Origin: Acidobacteriota bacterium
GTDB taxonomy: Bacteria > Acidobacteriota > Thermoanaerobaculia > Multivoradales > JAGPDF01
NCBI GenBank assembly: GCA_014584695.1
Contig: JACTMI010000016.1
Coordinates: forward strand, 1-64,000
Reading direction: 5' to 3'
Length of the DNA: 64,000 nucleotides
Numbering within the stretch: the stretch's first letter is position 1; each line of letters opens with the position of its first letter. Below, piece after piece: positions 7,841 to 17,096 of this stretch. A program made the position numbers and the translations under genes. The notes beneath the pieces are model-generated. The model was given only the letters and a program-made list of their open reading frames with translations, was not told the DNA's origin and did not search any database.

Positions 7841-8740
7841 ATGAACGCGAGAAATGAGGCGGAAGTGGAGGAGCGGGGACGGGAACGGAGCTCGGGCGCG
7901 CCGGAGGCGGCGGTTTGTTCCGCGTGCGGTGAGGCGATTGCTGGGGTGTTCTTTCGGGCTTCGGGGCAGGTGGTGTGTGCGGGGTGTCGGGAGCGGCGGA
8001 TCGCGGAGCGGGAGGCGGGGTCGGCTGGGGGGCGGTTCGTGCGGGCGGCGGCGTTGGGGGTGGGGGCGGCGGTGGTGTCGGCGGTCGGCTGGTACTGGAT
8101 CGCGCGGCTGACGGAGCGGGAGTTCGGGCTGATCGCGATTCTGGTCGGGCTGCTGGTGGGGGGCGCGGTGCGGCTGGGCGCGCGGCGGCGGGGCGGGTGG
8201 GCGTATCAGGGGCTCGCGATGCTGCTGACCTACACGGCGATCGTCTCGAGCTACATCCCGGCGATTCTCGAGGCGGCCGGGGAGTGGGGCGATGAAGCGG
8301 CAATCGCCGAGCTGGCGGCCGACGCGTCGCTCGACGCCGGCGCGGTCGGCCCGGGTGGCGCGGTCGTGGGCGAGGAAGCGCTCGCTGCGGTCGAGCCGGC
8401 CGACGGGAGCGGCTCCGGCGCGCTTGCGCCCGCGGTGCCGGGCACCGTCCCGGAAGACGAGTCCGCGCGCGTGGAGGCGGCGGGAGCCGAAGACGGAGTG
8501 GTCGATGCCGGGTTGGCCGGGGTCGGCCTCGGAATTCTCTTCCTCTTCGGTCTCGCGTTCATGGCGCCGTTCCTCGGCGGATTCGAGAACGTTTTCGGCT
8601 GGGTGATCCTCGGCATCGCCCTCTACCAGGCCTGGACGATGAATCGCCGCGAGGTCCTGGAGTTCGAAGGGCCCTTCACCTCGAGCGGCGGGCGGTCGAC
8701 CTACGTCCCCGAGACGCCGCCGCCGCCGATCGCGCCCTGA
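7841..8740 (+). CDS. Zinc-ribbon membrane protein of unknown function
   Basis: A short charged N-terminus precedes a treble-clef-like zinc site of the form CSACG-x(n)-CAGCRERR (~26-50). Three to four membrane segments follow (around 70-88, 96-114, 123-140 and 228-270), with an Ala/Gly/Glu-rich soluble loop (~145-220) between them. The C-terminus is proline-rich (ETPPPPIAP). A good ribosome-binding site GGAGGAG lies 5-10 nt before the ATG. Many Acidobacteriota and myxobacterial proteins combine such a ribbon with membrane helices, but I know no function. It is monocistronic, ending at a strong hairpin shared with the convergent gene. Confidence 0.75.
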   Translation: MNARNEAEVEERGRERSSGAPEAAVCSACGEAIAGVFFRASGQVVCAGCRERRIAEREAGSAGGRFVRAAALGVGAAVVSAVGWYWIARLTEREFGLIAILVGLLVGGAVRLGARRRGGWAYQGLAMLLTYTAIVSSYIPAILEAAGEWGDEAAIAELAADASLDAGAVGPGGAVVGEEALAAVEPADGSGSGALAPAVPGTVPEDESARVEAAGAEDGVVDAGLAGVGLGILFLFGLAFMAPFLGGFENVFGWVILGIALYQAWTMNRREVLEFEGPFTSSGGRSTYVPETPPPPIAP

Positions 8741-8818
8741 GCGGTCGGGCGGCGAGGACCTCTGCTCGAGCATCCGGCGCGCGCCGCGCCACGGCGTAGG
8801 TGAATTAGAAACGCTCGC

Positions 8819-8849
8819 GCCGCGGGCGCCGGGACGCGGCGCCCGCGGC
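8819..8849. terminator. Bidirectional hairpin between convergent genes
   Basis: A perfect 12-bp all-G/C stem (8819-8830 with 8838-8849) encloses a 7-nt loop. It sits between the stop at 8740 and the convergent stop at 8856. No U-tract follows on either side, so it is not a textbook intrinsic terminator, but its position and stability suggest it stops transcripts from both directions. Confidence 0.6.
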
Positions 8850-8855
8850 TGGACG

Positions 8856-9989
8856 CTACGTCCTGCCGGTCCGCCGGCGCAGGAGGACGAGCGCGCCGGC
8901 GGCGAGCAGCAGCGCGAGCAGCGCGAGGCCGGCGCCGTCGAGGGTCGGGATCTCGAGCAGCGAGGGCAGCAGCACGAAAGTCGCCGTCAACCTGCAGTCC
9001 TCGGTGATCGGGCCCGTCGTGTAGGTCGTGCCCACCAGGGTGCCGCCGCAGCCGGTGACCCCCTCGAGCCCGTAGCCGGGGTCGGGCAGGACGGTGAAGG
9101 CCACCGTCTGGCCAGGCTGGACGGCCTGCGGGGTCGACGGGTCGAGGCTCCCGCCCACTCCCGCCACCGGAGTCACGGTGAAGGTCGCCGCCACGAAAGT
9201 CGCCGTCACCGTGCAGTCGGCGGTGATCGGCCCCGTGGTGTAGGTCGTGCCCACGAGCGTGCCGCCGCAGCCGGTCACCGTGTCGATCGCGAAGCCCGGA
9301 TCCGGAATCGCCTCGAAGTCGATCGTCTGGCCCTGGGGGACGGCCTGCGGCGTCGAGGGATCGAGGCCGCCGCCCGGCCCCGCCACCGGCGTCACGGTGA
9401 AGGCGATCAGGAAGAGGTCGAAGTAGCGCCCGCCGCCGGTGTAGACCTGCGTGCTGGTGCCGGCCACGACGTCGTAGACGTGCGCTCCCGAGCTGTTGCT
9501 CCAGAGGATGTTGCCGTTCGTGAGCTGGACCACGCCGCGGGCGCCGCTGGCGGTGAACGAGGAGATCAGGGCGCCGGTCGTGGCGTTGAGCCGCACCACG
9601 TTGTTCGACGAGAAGCCCGCCACCAGCACGTCGCCGTTGGTCGCGTAGTTCATCTGCTCGGCGAAGTTGAGCGAGGTCGTGTCGTGGAACGTGCCGGCCG
9701 AGACGCCGGCGAGGGTGAAGGCGTGGATGTCGTCGTTGGCCGAGCTCGAGGAGACGAGCATCCCCAGCGGGTGCTCGAGGATGCCGAACGGGCTGGGCGC
9801 GAGCCCCACGGTGCTGAAGAAGCCGAGGTTGTTTCCCGCGCTGTCGAAGCGCACCACCGCGTTGCCCGGCGCGGTGTTGCCCGTCCCCGAGTTCGTGATG
9901 TGGATCACCCCGCCGAGCAGCGCCATGCCGCGCACGTTGTCGAGGCCACCCGTGGGCGGCGCGCCGACCGCGCCGAGGAAAGCGCCGCC
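8856..9989 (-). pseudogene. IPTL-CTERM surface protein lacking its N-terminus
   Basis: The coding frame begins abruptly at AGGAFLGAVGAPPTGGLDNVRG, immediately after the stop of the transglycosylase gene. It has no signal peptide, ribosome-binding site or credible start (in-frame GTG 9935 and ATG 9926 fall inside the conserved region). What remains is a beta-propeller-like domain (NTAPGNAVVRFDSAGNN, VVRLNATTGALISSF), two copies of a 73-residue repeat, and a C-terminal sorting tail. That tail is IPTLDGAGLALLALLLAAGALVLL plus an Arg cluster, matching the IPTL-CTERM signal processed by exosortase-like or rhombosortase-like systems. A deletion probably fused the 3' part of this gene to the 3' end of its neighbour. 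It could be translated by coupling, but would not be exported. Confidence 0.7.
8964..9401 (-). repeat. Two tandem copies of a 219-bp (73-residue) repeat
   Basis: Inside the IPTL-CTERM remnant, copy 1 spans 9401-9183 and copy 2 spans 9182-8964. Each begins FTVTPVAG and carries DPSTPQAV, a DPG(F/Y) turn, TGCGGTLVGTTYTTGPIT and a paired Cys. They resemble divergent InlB-B/bacterial surface repeats. The second half of the unit is almost identical between copies, indicating recent duplication or gene conversion. Confidence 0.8.
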
Positions 9990-9991
9990 GG

Positions 9992-11698
9992 CTACCCTGC
10001 GCCGCGGATGGTGAGGATCTGGCCGGGCTGGAGGAGGTTGGAGGCGAGGTGGTTGTCGGCCTTGATGCGCTCGATCGTGGTGCCGTAGCGGGTGGCGATG
10101 GTCCACAGGCTGTCGCCGTTCTGGACCCGGTGGCGGACGACCTCGCCGGGCGGAACCGGCTGCGTCGCGGCGCGCTGCGCGGTCGAGGCGGCGGCCGGGG
10201 CGGCGGCGCGGCGGCCGGCGCGGCCGGGGATCTGGAGCTGCTGGCCAGGGGAGATCTTGTGCGCGCTCGCCAGCCGATTGGCGGCGAGGATCGCCTGGAC
10301 GCTGGTGCCGTAGCGGGCGGCGATGCCCGAGAGGGTCTCGCCCGAGCGGACCCGGTGGACGCCGGCGACCGCCGCCGGGGCGGGCGCCTTGTAGATCGGC
10401 AGGCGGTCGAGATGGGCGGCGAGCGTCGGGCCGGCGCCGGGCGGGATCCGCAGCGCGTAGGCGGTCGGCGGCGTGGCGTTGCGGCGCAGCTCCGGGTTGA
10501 GCCGGGCGAGCGCGCCGGGCTCCAAGCCGAGCGCGCGGTCGAGCGCGTCGAGCGGCGTCGAGCGGGCGATCTCGACCGTCTCGTGGGGGACGGGCGCCAG
10601 CGGCTCGGGCAGCTCGAGGCCGTAGCGCGCGGGATCCTCGAGCAGCGCCAGCGTGGCGAGCAGGCGGGGGACGTAGCGGCGCGTCTCGCGCGGCAGCCGC
10701 GCGTAGAGATCCCAGAAGCGGTCGAAATAGCCGAGCGGCTGACGCTTGAGCTCGCGCAGCACCGCGCCCTCGCCGCAGTTGTAGGCGGCGAGCGCGGTCA
10801 TCCAGTCGCCGAACAGCTCGTGCAGCGCCGACAGGTAGCCGATCGCCGCCCGGGTGGCCTTCTCCGGGTCCATCCGCTCGTCGATCCAGTCGTTGCGGTC
10901 GAGGCCGTAGCGGTAGCCGGTCGAGGCGATGAACTGCCAGAGCCCGAGCGCGCGCGCGCTCGACAGCGCCCGCTCCTTGAAACCGCTCTCGACCAGCGGC
11001 AGCCACGAGAGCTGCTCCGGCAGGCCGGCTTCGGCGAGCGCCGCGACGATCGCCGGCCGGTAGAGTCCGGAGCGACGGTAGGCCTCGAGGAAGAAGTCGC
11101 GCTCGCGCCCGAGGAAGCTCGCGATCTCGCGCTCGACCTCCTCGTTGACCACCAGCGGCAGCGAGCCGTCCGCGCTGCCCACGCCGTTGCGCCGCGAGGC
11201 GTAGATCTCGACCACCCGCCGCGAGATCAACTGGCGCAGGCTCTCCTTCTCCTGCGCGAGCGCGGGGTCGCCGTTGGCGGCGACGCGCGCCATCAGCTCG
11301 TAGGCCTGGTCGAGCGCGGCGAAGGTGTCGTCGAAGTCGCCGCGCTCCCAGTGGCGGGCCGCCGTCTCGTAGGCCTCGAGCGAGGCCTGCAGCAGCTCGG
11401 CCGGCTCCGGCTCGGCGGCGGGGGGCTGAGCGTCCGTCTCGCCGTCGATCTCGCCCGTGACCTCTCCCGCGTCGGAGGCTCCTGCGGGCTCGGGCGCGAG
11501 CTCCTGGCTCCCCGGAGCCTGGTCGGGTTCGAGCTGCGCCGTCGGCAGCGCTGAGGAAGCTGCGAGCGGGTCGGGCGTCGCCTCCAGGTCGGCCGGCGGG
11601 GCGCCTCCGGAGCGATGGCCGCCGTGGGCGCTACAGCCGAGAGCGAGCGCGAGCGCGGCGGCGGTCGCGGTCCGGAGGGCGGGGGTCGGGTGGATCAT
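9992..11698 (-). CDS. MltD-like membrane-bound lytic transglycosylase, lipoprotein with two LysM domains
   Basis: This enzyme cleaves peptidoglycan glycan strands to 1,6-anhydro ends at the periplasmic face. ATG 11698 gives a lipoprotein signal ending LALALGC (lipidated Cys22); the frame runs open further upstream but loses that. A Pro/Glu-rich linker leads to a helical segment. The SLT domain follows, with LPLVESGFKERALSSARALGLWQFI (catalytic E237), TGYRYGLDRNDWIDERMDP and ALAAYNCGEG. Two LysM motifs (VHRVRSGETLSGIAARYGTS and VRHRVQNGDSLWTIATRYGTT) near the C-terminus bind glycan. Order and length match MltD. The stop abuts the beheaded IPTL-CTERM gene. A 160-bp gap separates it from the TonB-C-like gene upstream. 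Confidence 0.9.
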   Translation of the reverse strand: MIHPTPALRTATAAALALALGCSAHGGHRSGGAPPADLEATPDPLAASSALPTAQLEPDQAPGSQELAPEPAGASDAGEVTGEIDGETDAQPPAAEPEPAELLQASLEAYETAARHWERGDFDDTFAALDQAYELMARVAANGDPALAQEKESLRQLISRRVVEIYASRRNGVGSADGSLPLVVNEEVEREIASFLGRERDFFLEAYRRSGLYRPAIVAALAEAGLPEQLSWLPLVESGFKERALSSARALGLWQFIASTGYRYGLDRNDWIDERMDPEKATRAAIGYLSALHELFGDWMTALAAYNCGEGAVLRELKRQPLGYFDRFWDLYARLPRETRRYVPRLLATLALLEDPARYGLELPEPLAPVPHETVEIARSTPLDALDRALGLEPGALARLNPELRRNATPPTAYALRIPPGAGPTLAAHLDRLPIYKAPAPAAVAGVHRVRSGETLSGIAARYGTSVQAILAANRLASAHKISPGQQLQIPGRAGRRAAAPAAASTAQRAATQPVPPGEVVRHRVQNGDSLWTIATRYGTTIERIKADNHLASNLLQPGQILTIRGAG

Positions 11699-11859
11699 CG
11701 AGCGTCTCCCGTGGGCGCCGCCCGCCGCTGCGAGCGTCTGCGGTATCTCGACGCCGACCCGGGCTCGCGGGACGGCCGGAGCCGCCATTGTACCGACCCG
11801 GGAAAGAGGGGGTCGTCCGCGGGCAGGGCGCTGCCTTGGACGGTCTGGCGGGCGGCCAG

Positions 11860-12612
11860 TCACCGGCCGAAGCGGAGCTCGAAGGTGAGAAGGTAGTCAC
11901 AGGCGACCGGCACGCCGTCGCGGTCCGCGGGCGCGTAGCGCCAGCCGCGCATCGCGTCGGCGACCGCGAGCGTGACCGTCTCGAGCGGCCCGGCCTTGCG
12001 GATCCGCGGCCACGAGACCGCGCCGTCGGTGCCGACCGCGACCTCGATCTCGACGCGTGCCGGCAGCCGCAGCGTCCGCGCCCCTCCGGGAATGCTGGGC
12101 TGCCCCGCCCAGCGCTTCACCGGCGGCGTTGCGCCCGGCAGCTCGGCGCAACGGGGCAGATCGGGCTCCGCCCGGGCTCCGCCGCGCAGGCGGTGCGCGT
12201 CGAGGAACCGCCCCGCGCTCCCGAACTCCTCGAGGTCCCAGCGCTCGAGCCGGGGATCGAGCTGCTGCGCGAGCTGCCAGTCCCAGAGCGCCTCCTCCTC
12301 CTCGCCCAGGCCCGCCGCGCCGACCGCCCGGCCCATCAGGAACATCGCCACCGCCGACCCCGCCGACCGCCCCGGCGCGAGGTGCCGCGCGAGGTCGTCC
12401 AGCCCCTTCTGAGCGAGCGCCTTGCCCGCCGCCCACCGCGCCGCCCGCAACTCCGCCACCGTCGCCTGCAGCTGCGCCGTCCACGCCTTGGCGTCGCGGC
12501 CGGCCCACGCCGGAGCAGCAGCACCTCCAAGCAACGCGATGAGCAGGACGAGCGGCGCGATCCGATGCGAGCCGCGGTTTCCACCCCGCGGGGGATCGAG
12601 TGTCGAGCCCAT
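11860..12612 (-). CDS. Secreted TonB C-terminal-domain protein
   Basis: A Sec signal (LVLLIALLGGAAAPAWA) is followed by a helical region (~25-130) that looks like a TPR-type scaffold. A C-terminal TonB-like domain follows (~165-250: LPARVEIEVAVGTDGAVSWPRI, MRGWRYAPADRDGVPV, LTFELRFGR). Stand-alone TonB-C domains of this sort are common in Acidobacteriota and usually of unknown role; the protein lacks the N-terminal membrane anchor and Pro-rich span of true TonB. I chose ATG 12612 because GGGAGAGG lies just upstream; GTG 12630 is the alternative. The stop is shortly upstream of the transglycosylase gene on the same strand. Confidence 0.75.
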   Translation of the reverse strand: MGSTLDPPRGGNRGSHRIAPLVLLIALLGGAAAPAWAGRDAKAWTAQLQATVAELRAARWAAGKALAQKGLDDLARHLAPGRSAGSAVAMFLMGRAVGAAGLGEEEEALWDWQLAQQLDPRLERWDLEEFGSAGRFLDAHRLRGGARAEPDLPRCAELPGATPPVKRWAGQPSIPGGARTLRLPARVEIEVAVGTDGAVSWPRIRKAGPLETVTLAVADAMRGWRYAPADRDGVPVACDYLLTFELRFGR

Positions 12613-12640
12613 GCCTCTCCCGGCCTGCACCCCTTCGCCC

Positions 12641-14479
12641 TCAGGCGCTGCGGGAGAGGCGTCGGGGATCGGGCGCGGAGGGGGCGTAGAGCGCTTCGAT
12701 GGTGTCGGTGTACTTCGCCGCGATCACCGAGCGGCGCAGCTTGAGGGTGGGCGTGAGCTCACCGCCCTCGATCGACAGCTCGCGCTCGAGCAGCGCGATC
12801 CGTTTGACGGTCTGGTAGGCGGCCAGACGCGGGTTGACCTGGCGTTCGACGGCGGCCATCAGGTGGTCGTGGACTCGCGGATCGCGCGCCAGCTCGGCCG
12901 GCTCCGCGCTCGCGAGGCCGAGCTCGCGGGCGAGCGCCGGCGCGGCCAGCGGATCGAGCGCGATCAGGGCGCAGAGGTAGGGCCGCCGGTCGCCGACCAG
13001 GACCGCCTGGCCGACCCCGGGCAGCGCGGTGAGCAGCGGCTCGACCTCGGCCGGCGCGACGTTCTTGCCGCCGGCGGTGATCAGCAGCTCCTTCTTGCGC
13101 CCGGTGACGAACAGGTAGCCGTCGGCGTCGACGCTGCCCAAGTCGCCGGTGTGGAGCCAGCCCTCGGGGTCGACGAGCTCGGCGGTCGCCGCCGGGTCGC
13201 CGCGGTAGCCGCGGCAGAGATTCGGCCCGCGGTAGAGGATCTCGCCGTCCGCGGCGATCCGGAGGCTGCCGCAGTCGAGCGGCGGGCCGACCGAGCCGAA
13301 GCGGAAGCGGCCGGGGCGGGTAGCCGAGATGAGCGCGGTGGTCTCGGTCATGCCGTAGACGTCGTGGATCGGCAGGCCGAGCGCGGCGAAGAAGTCGAGC
13401 GTCGAGCGGCTGATCGGCGCCGCGCCCGAGAGCGCGTAGCGGAGGCGGTCGAAGCCGAGCGCGGCGTGGATCTTGTCGAGCACGACCCGGCGGGCGAGCG
13501 CGCGCGCCGCGCCGCGCGCCGGCTGGCCGCTCGCCAAACCGCGCTCGAAAGCGGCGAGCTCGGTCGCAAGCGCCCAGCTGGCCAGCCGGGCCTTGGCGCC
13601 GGTCGCGGCGGCGAGCTTGGCGCGGAGCGCCCCCTCGAGCTTCTCCCACACCCGCGGCACGCCGAGGAAGACGGTTGGCCGGGCCTCCGGCAGCACCTCG
13701 CGCAGCGCTTCGAGCTGGGGGCAGAAGAAGATCTCGCCCGCGAACCAGACCGGCGTCAGCGCCGACATCATCTGCTCGGCGATGTGCGACAGCGGCAGGT
13801 AGGAGACGACGCGGAAGCGCTCGCCCTCGAGCGCCGGCGACATCAGCGCGACCACCTCTTCGCTGGTGCGGGCGATCGCGGCGTGCGTCAGCTCGACCCC
13901 CTTGGGGCGGCCGGTGGTGCCCGAGGTGTAGACGAGCAGCGCCAGCTCGTCGCCCCGGCGCTCGGCCATCCGGCGCTCGGCGGCGGCGCGGTGGGAGCGG
14001 CCGCGAACCCGCAGCTCGGCGAGCGAGCGGGCTCCGGCGCGGCCCGGCGCGGCCGACGGCGACAGGTCGACCGCGTGGGCGATCGGGGCGCCGGCCGCGC
14101 GCGCGCCGTCGGCTGCGCGCGCGAGCCGCTCCGGCGAGTCGGCGGCCAGGCAGCGCACGCCGGCGTGGGCGAGCACGTAGCCGATCTGCTCGGCGGTCGA
14201 GGTGGTGTAGACCGGCGTCGGCACGCCGCCGGCGGCGAGCACGCCGAGCTGGAAGAGGACGAAGTCGGCCCGGTTGTCGCCCAGCAGGCCGACCGGCTCG
14301 CCGGGCTCGACGCCCAGCTCGATCAAGCCGCCGGCGATCTCGAGCGCGCCGGCGTGGACCTCGCCCCAGGTGAGCGTGCGCCAGGTGCCGGGGGCTTCCC
14401 GTTCGTGAAAGGCCGGCAGCGCGGGCTCGCGGCGCGCGAGCTCGCTCAGGCGATCGAGAAGCGTGCGCTCGGCGGTCAC
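12641..14479 (-). CDS. Long-chain acyl-CoA synthetase (AMP-forming)
   Basis: This is a 612-residue ANL-superfamily adenylating enzyme that activates fatty acids to acyl-CoA through an acyl-adenylate. Motifs in order: A3 P-loop LLVYTSGTTGRPKGV, YLPLSHIAEQM, VFLGVPRVWEKLEGAL, YGMTETT (A5), GWLHTGDLG (A7), and GRKKELLITAGGKNVAP (A8/A10 region). The VPRVWEK and GGKNVAP variants are typical of FadD15/long-chain synthetases. The enzyme is probably cytoplasmic or membrane-peripheral. It sits 93 bp downstream of the HAD phosphatase on the same strand and 28 bp upstream of the TonB-C-like gene. A pathway role in fatty-acid use or membrane lipid turnover is inferred. Confidence 0.9.
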   Translation of the reverse strand: MTAERTLLDRLSELARREPALPAFHEREAPGTWRTLTWGEVHAGALEIAGGLIELGVEPGEPVGLLGDNRADFVLFQLGVLAAGGVPTPVYTTSTAEQIGYVLAHAGVRCLAADSPERLARAADGARAAGAPIAHAVDLSPSAAPGRAGARSLAELRVRGRSHRAAAERRMAERRGDELALLVYTSGTTGRPKGVELTHAAIARTSEEVVALMSPALEGERFRVVSYLPLSHIAEQMMSALTPVWFAGEIFFCPQLEALREVLPEARPTVFLGVPRVWEKLEGALRAKLAAATGAKARLASWALATELAAFERGLASGQPARGAARALARRVVLDKIHAALGFDRLRYALSGAAPISRSTLDFFAALGLPIHDVYGMTETTALISATRPGRFRFGSVGPPLDCGSLRIAADGEILYRGPNLCRGYRGDPAATAELVDPEGWLHTGDLGSVDADGYLFVTGRKKELLITAGGKNVAPAEVEPLLTALPGVGQAVLVGDRRPYLCALIALDPLAAPALARELGLASAEPAELARDPRVHDHLMAAVERQVNPRLAAYQTVKRIALLERELSIEGGELTPTLKLRRSVIAAKYTDTIEALYAPSAPDPRRLSRSA

Positions 14480-14572
14480 GTCGACGGCCCCCCTTCCCTC
14501 CGCGAGCCCGGTGGCGCGGAGCGGCGATTCTGCCGTGAACGGCGCGCGCTGGGAAGGGGCGCTGGCCGGGTC

Positions 14573-15295
14573 TCAGCCGCGCGCGGCGGCGTGCGGCGGC
14601 GCTTCGGCGCCGGCGAGAGCGTCGAGGAAGCCGGGCAGCGCGGTCAGATCGGGCAGGCAGGCGAGCGGCTCGCAGGCCGCGAGCAGCGGCTCCGGCTGCG
14701 CGCCGGAGAGCACGCCCACGGCGGCGCAGCCGGCGTTGCGCGCCATCTCGAGATCCCACGAGGTGTCGCCCACCATGAGCGCCTCGCCGGGGGCGACGCC
14801 GAGCTCGTCGAACAGCCCGTGCAGCATGCCCGGATGCGGCTTCGACGGCGCCTCGTCGATGGTGCGCGAGGCGTGGAAGAGCCCGCCCAGGCCGGAGCGG
14901 TCGAAGTCGCGCTCGAGGCCGCGCCGGCTCTTGGCGGTGGCGACGCCCAGGAGGTAGCCCTCCTCGGCGAAGCGGCGCAGCGTCGCCTCGGCGCCGGGGA
15001 AGGGATGGAAGCGGTCCTTGAACACCGTCACCCACTGCTCGCGGTAGCGGTCGAGGACGCGCGAGTGCAGGTCCGGGCCGGCGCCGGGGAAGAACTCGTG
15101 CATCGTCTCGGTGAGCCCCATGCCGATGGCGTGGCGGACCTTCTCGCGCGGCGGCAGCGTCGCGCCCGGCAGCTCGTCCAACGTCTCGAGCGCGGCGAAG
15201 GTGCAGTCGACGATGGCGCCGATCGAGTCCATGACGGTGCCGTCCCAGTCGAAGACGAGCAGACGGAAGGGTCGGGCGGAGTGAATGTCGTTCAT
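14573..15295 (-). CDS. HAD-superfamily phosphatase, phosphoglycolate-phosphatase-like
   Basis: The 240-residue protein has all four HAD motifs: motif I FDWDGTVMDS (nucleophile and acid/base Asp), motif II Thr in GVATAKSRRG, motif III Lys in PSKPHPGML and motif IV MVGDTSWDLEMA. A C1-type helical cap lies between motifs I and II, which matches the Gph/beta-phosphoglucomutase group. The substrate cannot be read from sequence; phosphoglycolate or a similar small phosphate is the family default. It is divergent from the M1 peptidase gene. On its own strand TAGACT lies about 50 nt upstream of the start as a possible -10 element. Confidence 0.85.
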   Translation of the reverse strand: MNDIHSARPFRLLVFDWDGTVMDSIGAIVDCTFAALETLDELPGATLPPREKVRHAIGMGLTETMHEFFPGAGPDLHSRVLDRYREQWVTVFKDRFHPFPGAEATLRRFAEEGYLLGVATAKSRRGLERDFDRSGLGGLFHASRTIDEAPSKPHPGMLHGLFDELGVAPGEALMVGDTSWDLEMARNAGCAAVGVLSGAQPEPLLAACEPLACLPDLTALPGFLDALAGAEAPPHAAARG

Positions 15296-15391
15296 CTCGT
15301 GGCGGGGAGCTCCCGGCGCGGCAGTGCGCGCGGGAACGACGCCAGTCTATCAACCGCGCCGGAGGCCGCGCTCCGGCAGTAGAGTGCGCGC

Positions 15392-17050
15392 ATGGTTCGC
15401 CGCTCCCGCTGGCTCCGTCGCACCGCCTTCGCGCTCGCGGTCGTCGTCGGGCTGGGGCTCGTCGCCGCCCTCGCCGGCTGGCTCTGGCTGCGCGCGCAGT
15501 TCCTCGACTCGGGTGGCCCGCTGCGGCCGCTCCAGGCCGCTTACGACGTCCGCCGCTACGACCTCGAAGTGGCGATCGATCCGACGACGCGCCGGATCCG
15601 CGGCCGCAACTTGGCGACGGTGGTGTCGACCGCGCCGCTGCCGACGTTCGAGATCCATCTCGATGGCCGGCTGCGCGTCGACGCGGTGCGGGTCGACGGC
15701 GAGCCGGCGCGCTTCCGTCACCGCGACGGCCTGATCGCGGTGACCCTGGCGCCGGCCTGGCGGAGCGGCGAGCGGCACGCGGTCGAGATCGTCTACGGCG
15801 GCAAGCCCAAGGTCGCCGCGCGGCCGCCCTGGCTCGACGGGCTGGTCTGGCGCGAAACGCCCGCGGGCGCGCCCTGGCTGGGCGTCACCACCCAGGGCGA
15901 CGGCGCCGACGACTGGTGGCCCGCCAAGGACCACCCCTCGGACGAGCCCGACGAGGGGATGTCGATCGCGCTGACGCTCCCCTCCGGCCTGGTCGGACTC
16001 GCCAACGGCCGCAAGACCGGCGAACAGAGCCACGGCGACGGCACGACGACCACGTTCTGGGAGGTCTCCTACCCGATCAACAACTACCTGGTGACCTTCA
16101 ACGCCGCCCCCTACGTGCCGATCGAGGAGATCTACCGCGGCGTCGACGGCACGCTCGAAGTGCCGGTCGTCTTCTGGGCCATCCCCGAGCAGGTCGAGGA
16201 GGCGCGCAAGCTCTGGGCGCGGACGCCGGAGATGCTCACTGTGCTCGGCCGCCGCTTCGGCGAGTACCCGTTCCTCGACGACAAGTTCTGGGTCGCCCAT
16301 GCCCCCTACGAGGGGATGGAACACCAGACGCTGGTCGCCTACGGCGGCGATTTCACCGACAACCGCTTCGGCTTCGACGACCTGATGGTGCACGAGGTCG
16401 CCCACGAGTGGTGGGGCAACAAGATTTCGGTCGGCGACTGGGCCGACTTCTGGATCCAGGAGGGCTTCGCCACCTACGCCGAGGCGATCTTCGTGCTCGA
16501 CACCCAGGGCGAGGAGAAGTACCTGGAGTACATGCGCGGGCTCGCGCGCCGCAACCGCAACCGCAAACCGATCGTCGCCGGCCGCGATCTGACGTCGGCT
16601 CAGGCCTACCGGGGGGACATCTACAGCAAGGGGGCGGGGGTCCTCCACACCTTGAAGTGGCTGCTCGGCGACGAGCCGTTCTTCACCGCCATCCACCGCT
16701 TCGCGACCGACGAGCGCTACGCCTACCGGATCGTCTCGGGGGCCGACTTCGAGGCCCTGGTGGCCGAGATCGCGGGCACCGAGCTCCCCTGGTTCTGGGC
16801 GCGCTATCTCCGCCGGGCGGAGCTGCCGGCCTATTCGGTCGAGCGCGCGCCTTCGGGGCAGGGGCGCGAGCGGGTGAGCTTCGCCTGGGACGAGCCCGGC
16901 TTCGAGCTGCCGTTGCCGGTCCGCCTCGACGGCGCGGAGCTGCGGGTCGAGATGCCGGCGGGTCGGGGCGAGCTCGAGGTCGCGGCCGGAGCGCCGCTCG
17001 AGGTCGATCCGTTCGGCCGCGTGCTCGCCCGTCCGGCCGCGCGCCGCTGA
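15392..17050 (+). CDS. M1-family zinc metallopeptidase, membrane-anchored
   Basis: This 552-residue peptidase has one N-terminal membrane helix (~11-33), placing the catalytic domain outside the cytoplasm. The zinc site is complete: HEVAH (334-338) and E357 in WIQEGFATYAE, with the exact 18-residue spacing of gluzincins. GMEHQ stands in for the exopeptidase GAMEN motif and fits the aminopeptidase N family. The protein lacks the long C-terminal helical domain of classical aminopeptidase N and ends with a short beta domain. TAGAGT (15380-15385) ends 6 nt before the ATG with no Shine-Dalgarno, so the transcript may be leaderless. It precedes the histidine kinase by 46 bp and may share its transcript. 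Confidence 0.88.
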   Translation: MVRRSRWLRRTAFALAVVVGLGLVAALAGWLWLRAQFLDSGGPLRPLQAAYDVRRYDLEVAIDPTTRRIRGRNLATVVSTAPLPTFEIHLDGRLRVDAVRVDGEPARFRHRDGLIAVTLAPAWRSGERHAVEIVYGGKPKVAARPPWLDGLVWRETPAGAPWLGVTTQGDGADDWWPAKDHPSDEPDEGMSIALTLPSGLVGLANGRKTGEQSHGDGTTTTFWEVSYPINNYLVTFNAAPYVPIEEIYRGVDGTLEVPVVFWAIPEQVEEARKLWARTPEMLTVLGRRFGEYPFLDDKFWVAHAPYEGMEHQTLVAYGGDFTDNRFGFDDLMVHEVAHEWWGNKISVGDWADFWIQEGFATYAEAIFVLDTQGEEKYLEYMRGLARRNRNRKPIVAGRDLTSAQAYRGDIYSKGAGVLHTLKWLLGDEPFFTAIHRFATDERYAYRIVSGADFEALVAEIAGTELPWFWARYLRRAELPAYSVERAPSGQGRERVSFAWDEPGFELPLPVRLDGAELRVEMPAGRGELEVAAGAPLEVDPFGRVLARPAARR

Positions 17051-17096
17051 GCCGGCGGCGTCGAATGGGCACGCCCCTTGCTCTCGGGACCTAGCG

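Noticed and set aside
12422-15382. A 986-codon plus-strand open frame opposite the acyl-CoA synthetase and HAD genes
   Set aside because: It is Arg/Gly/Ala-rich with no domain sense. The minus strand there carries complete, motif-bearing enzymes. Long antisense frames are expected at this G+C.
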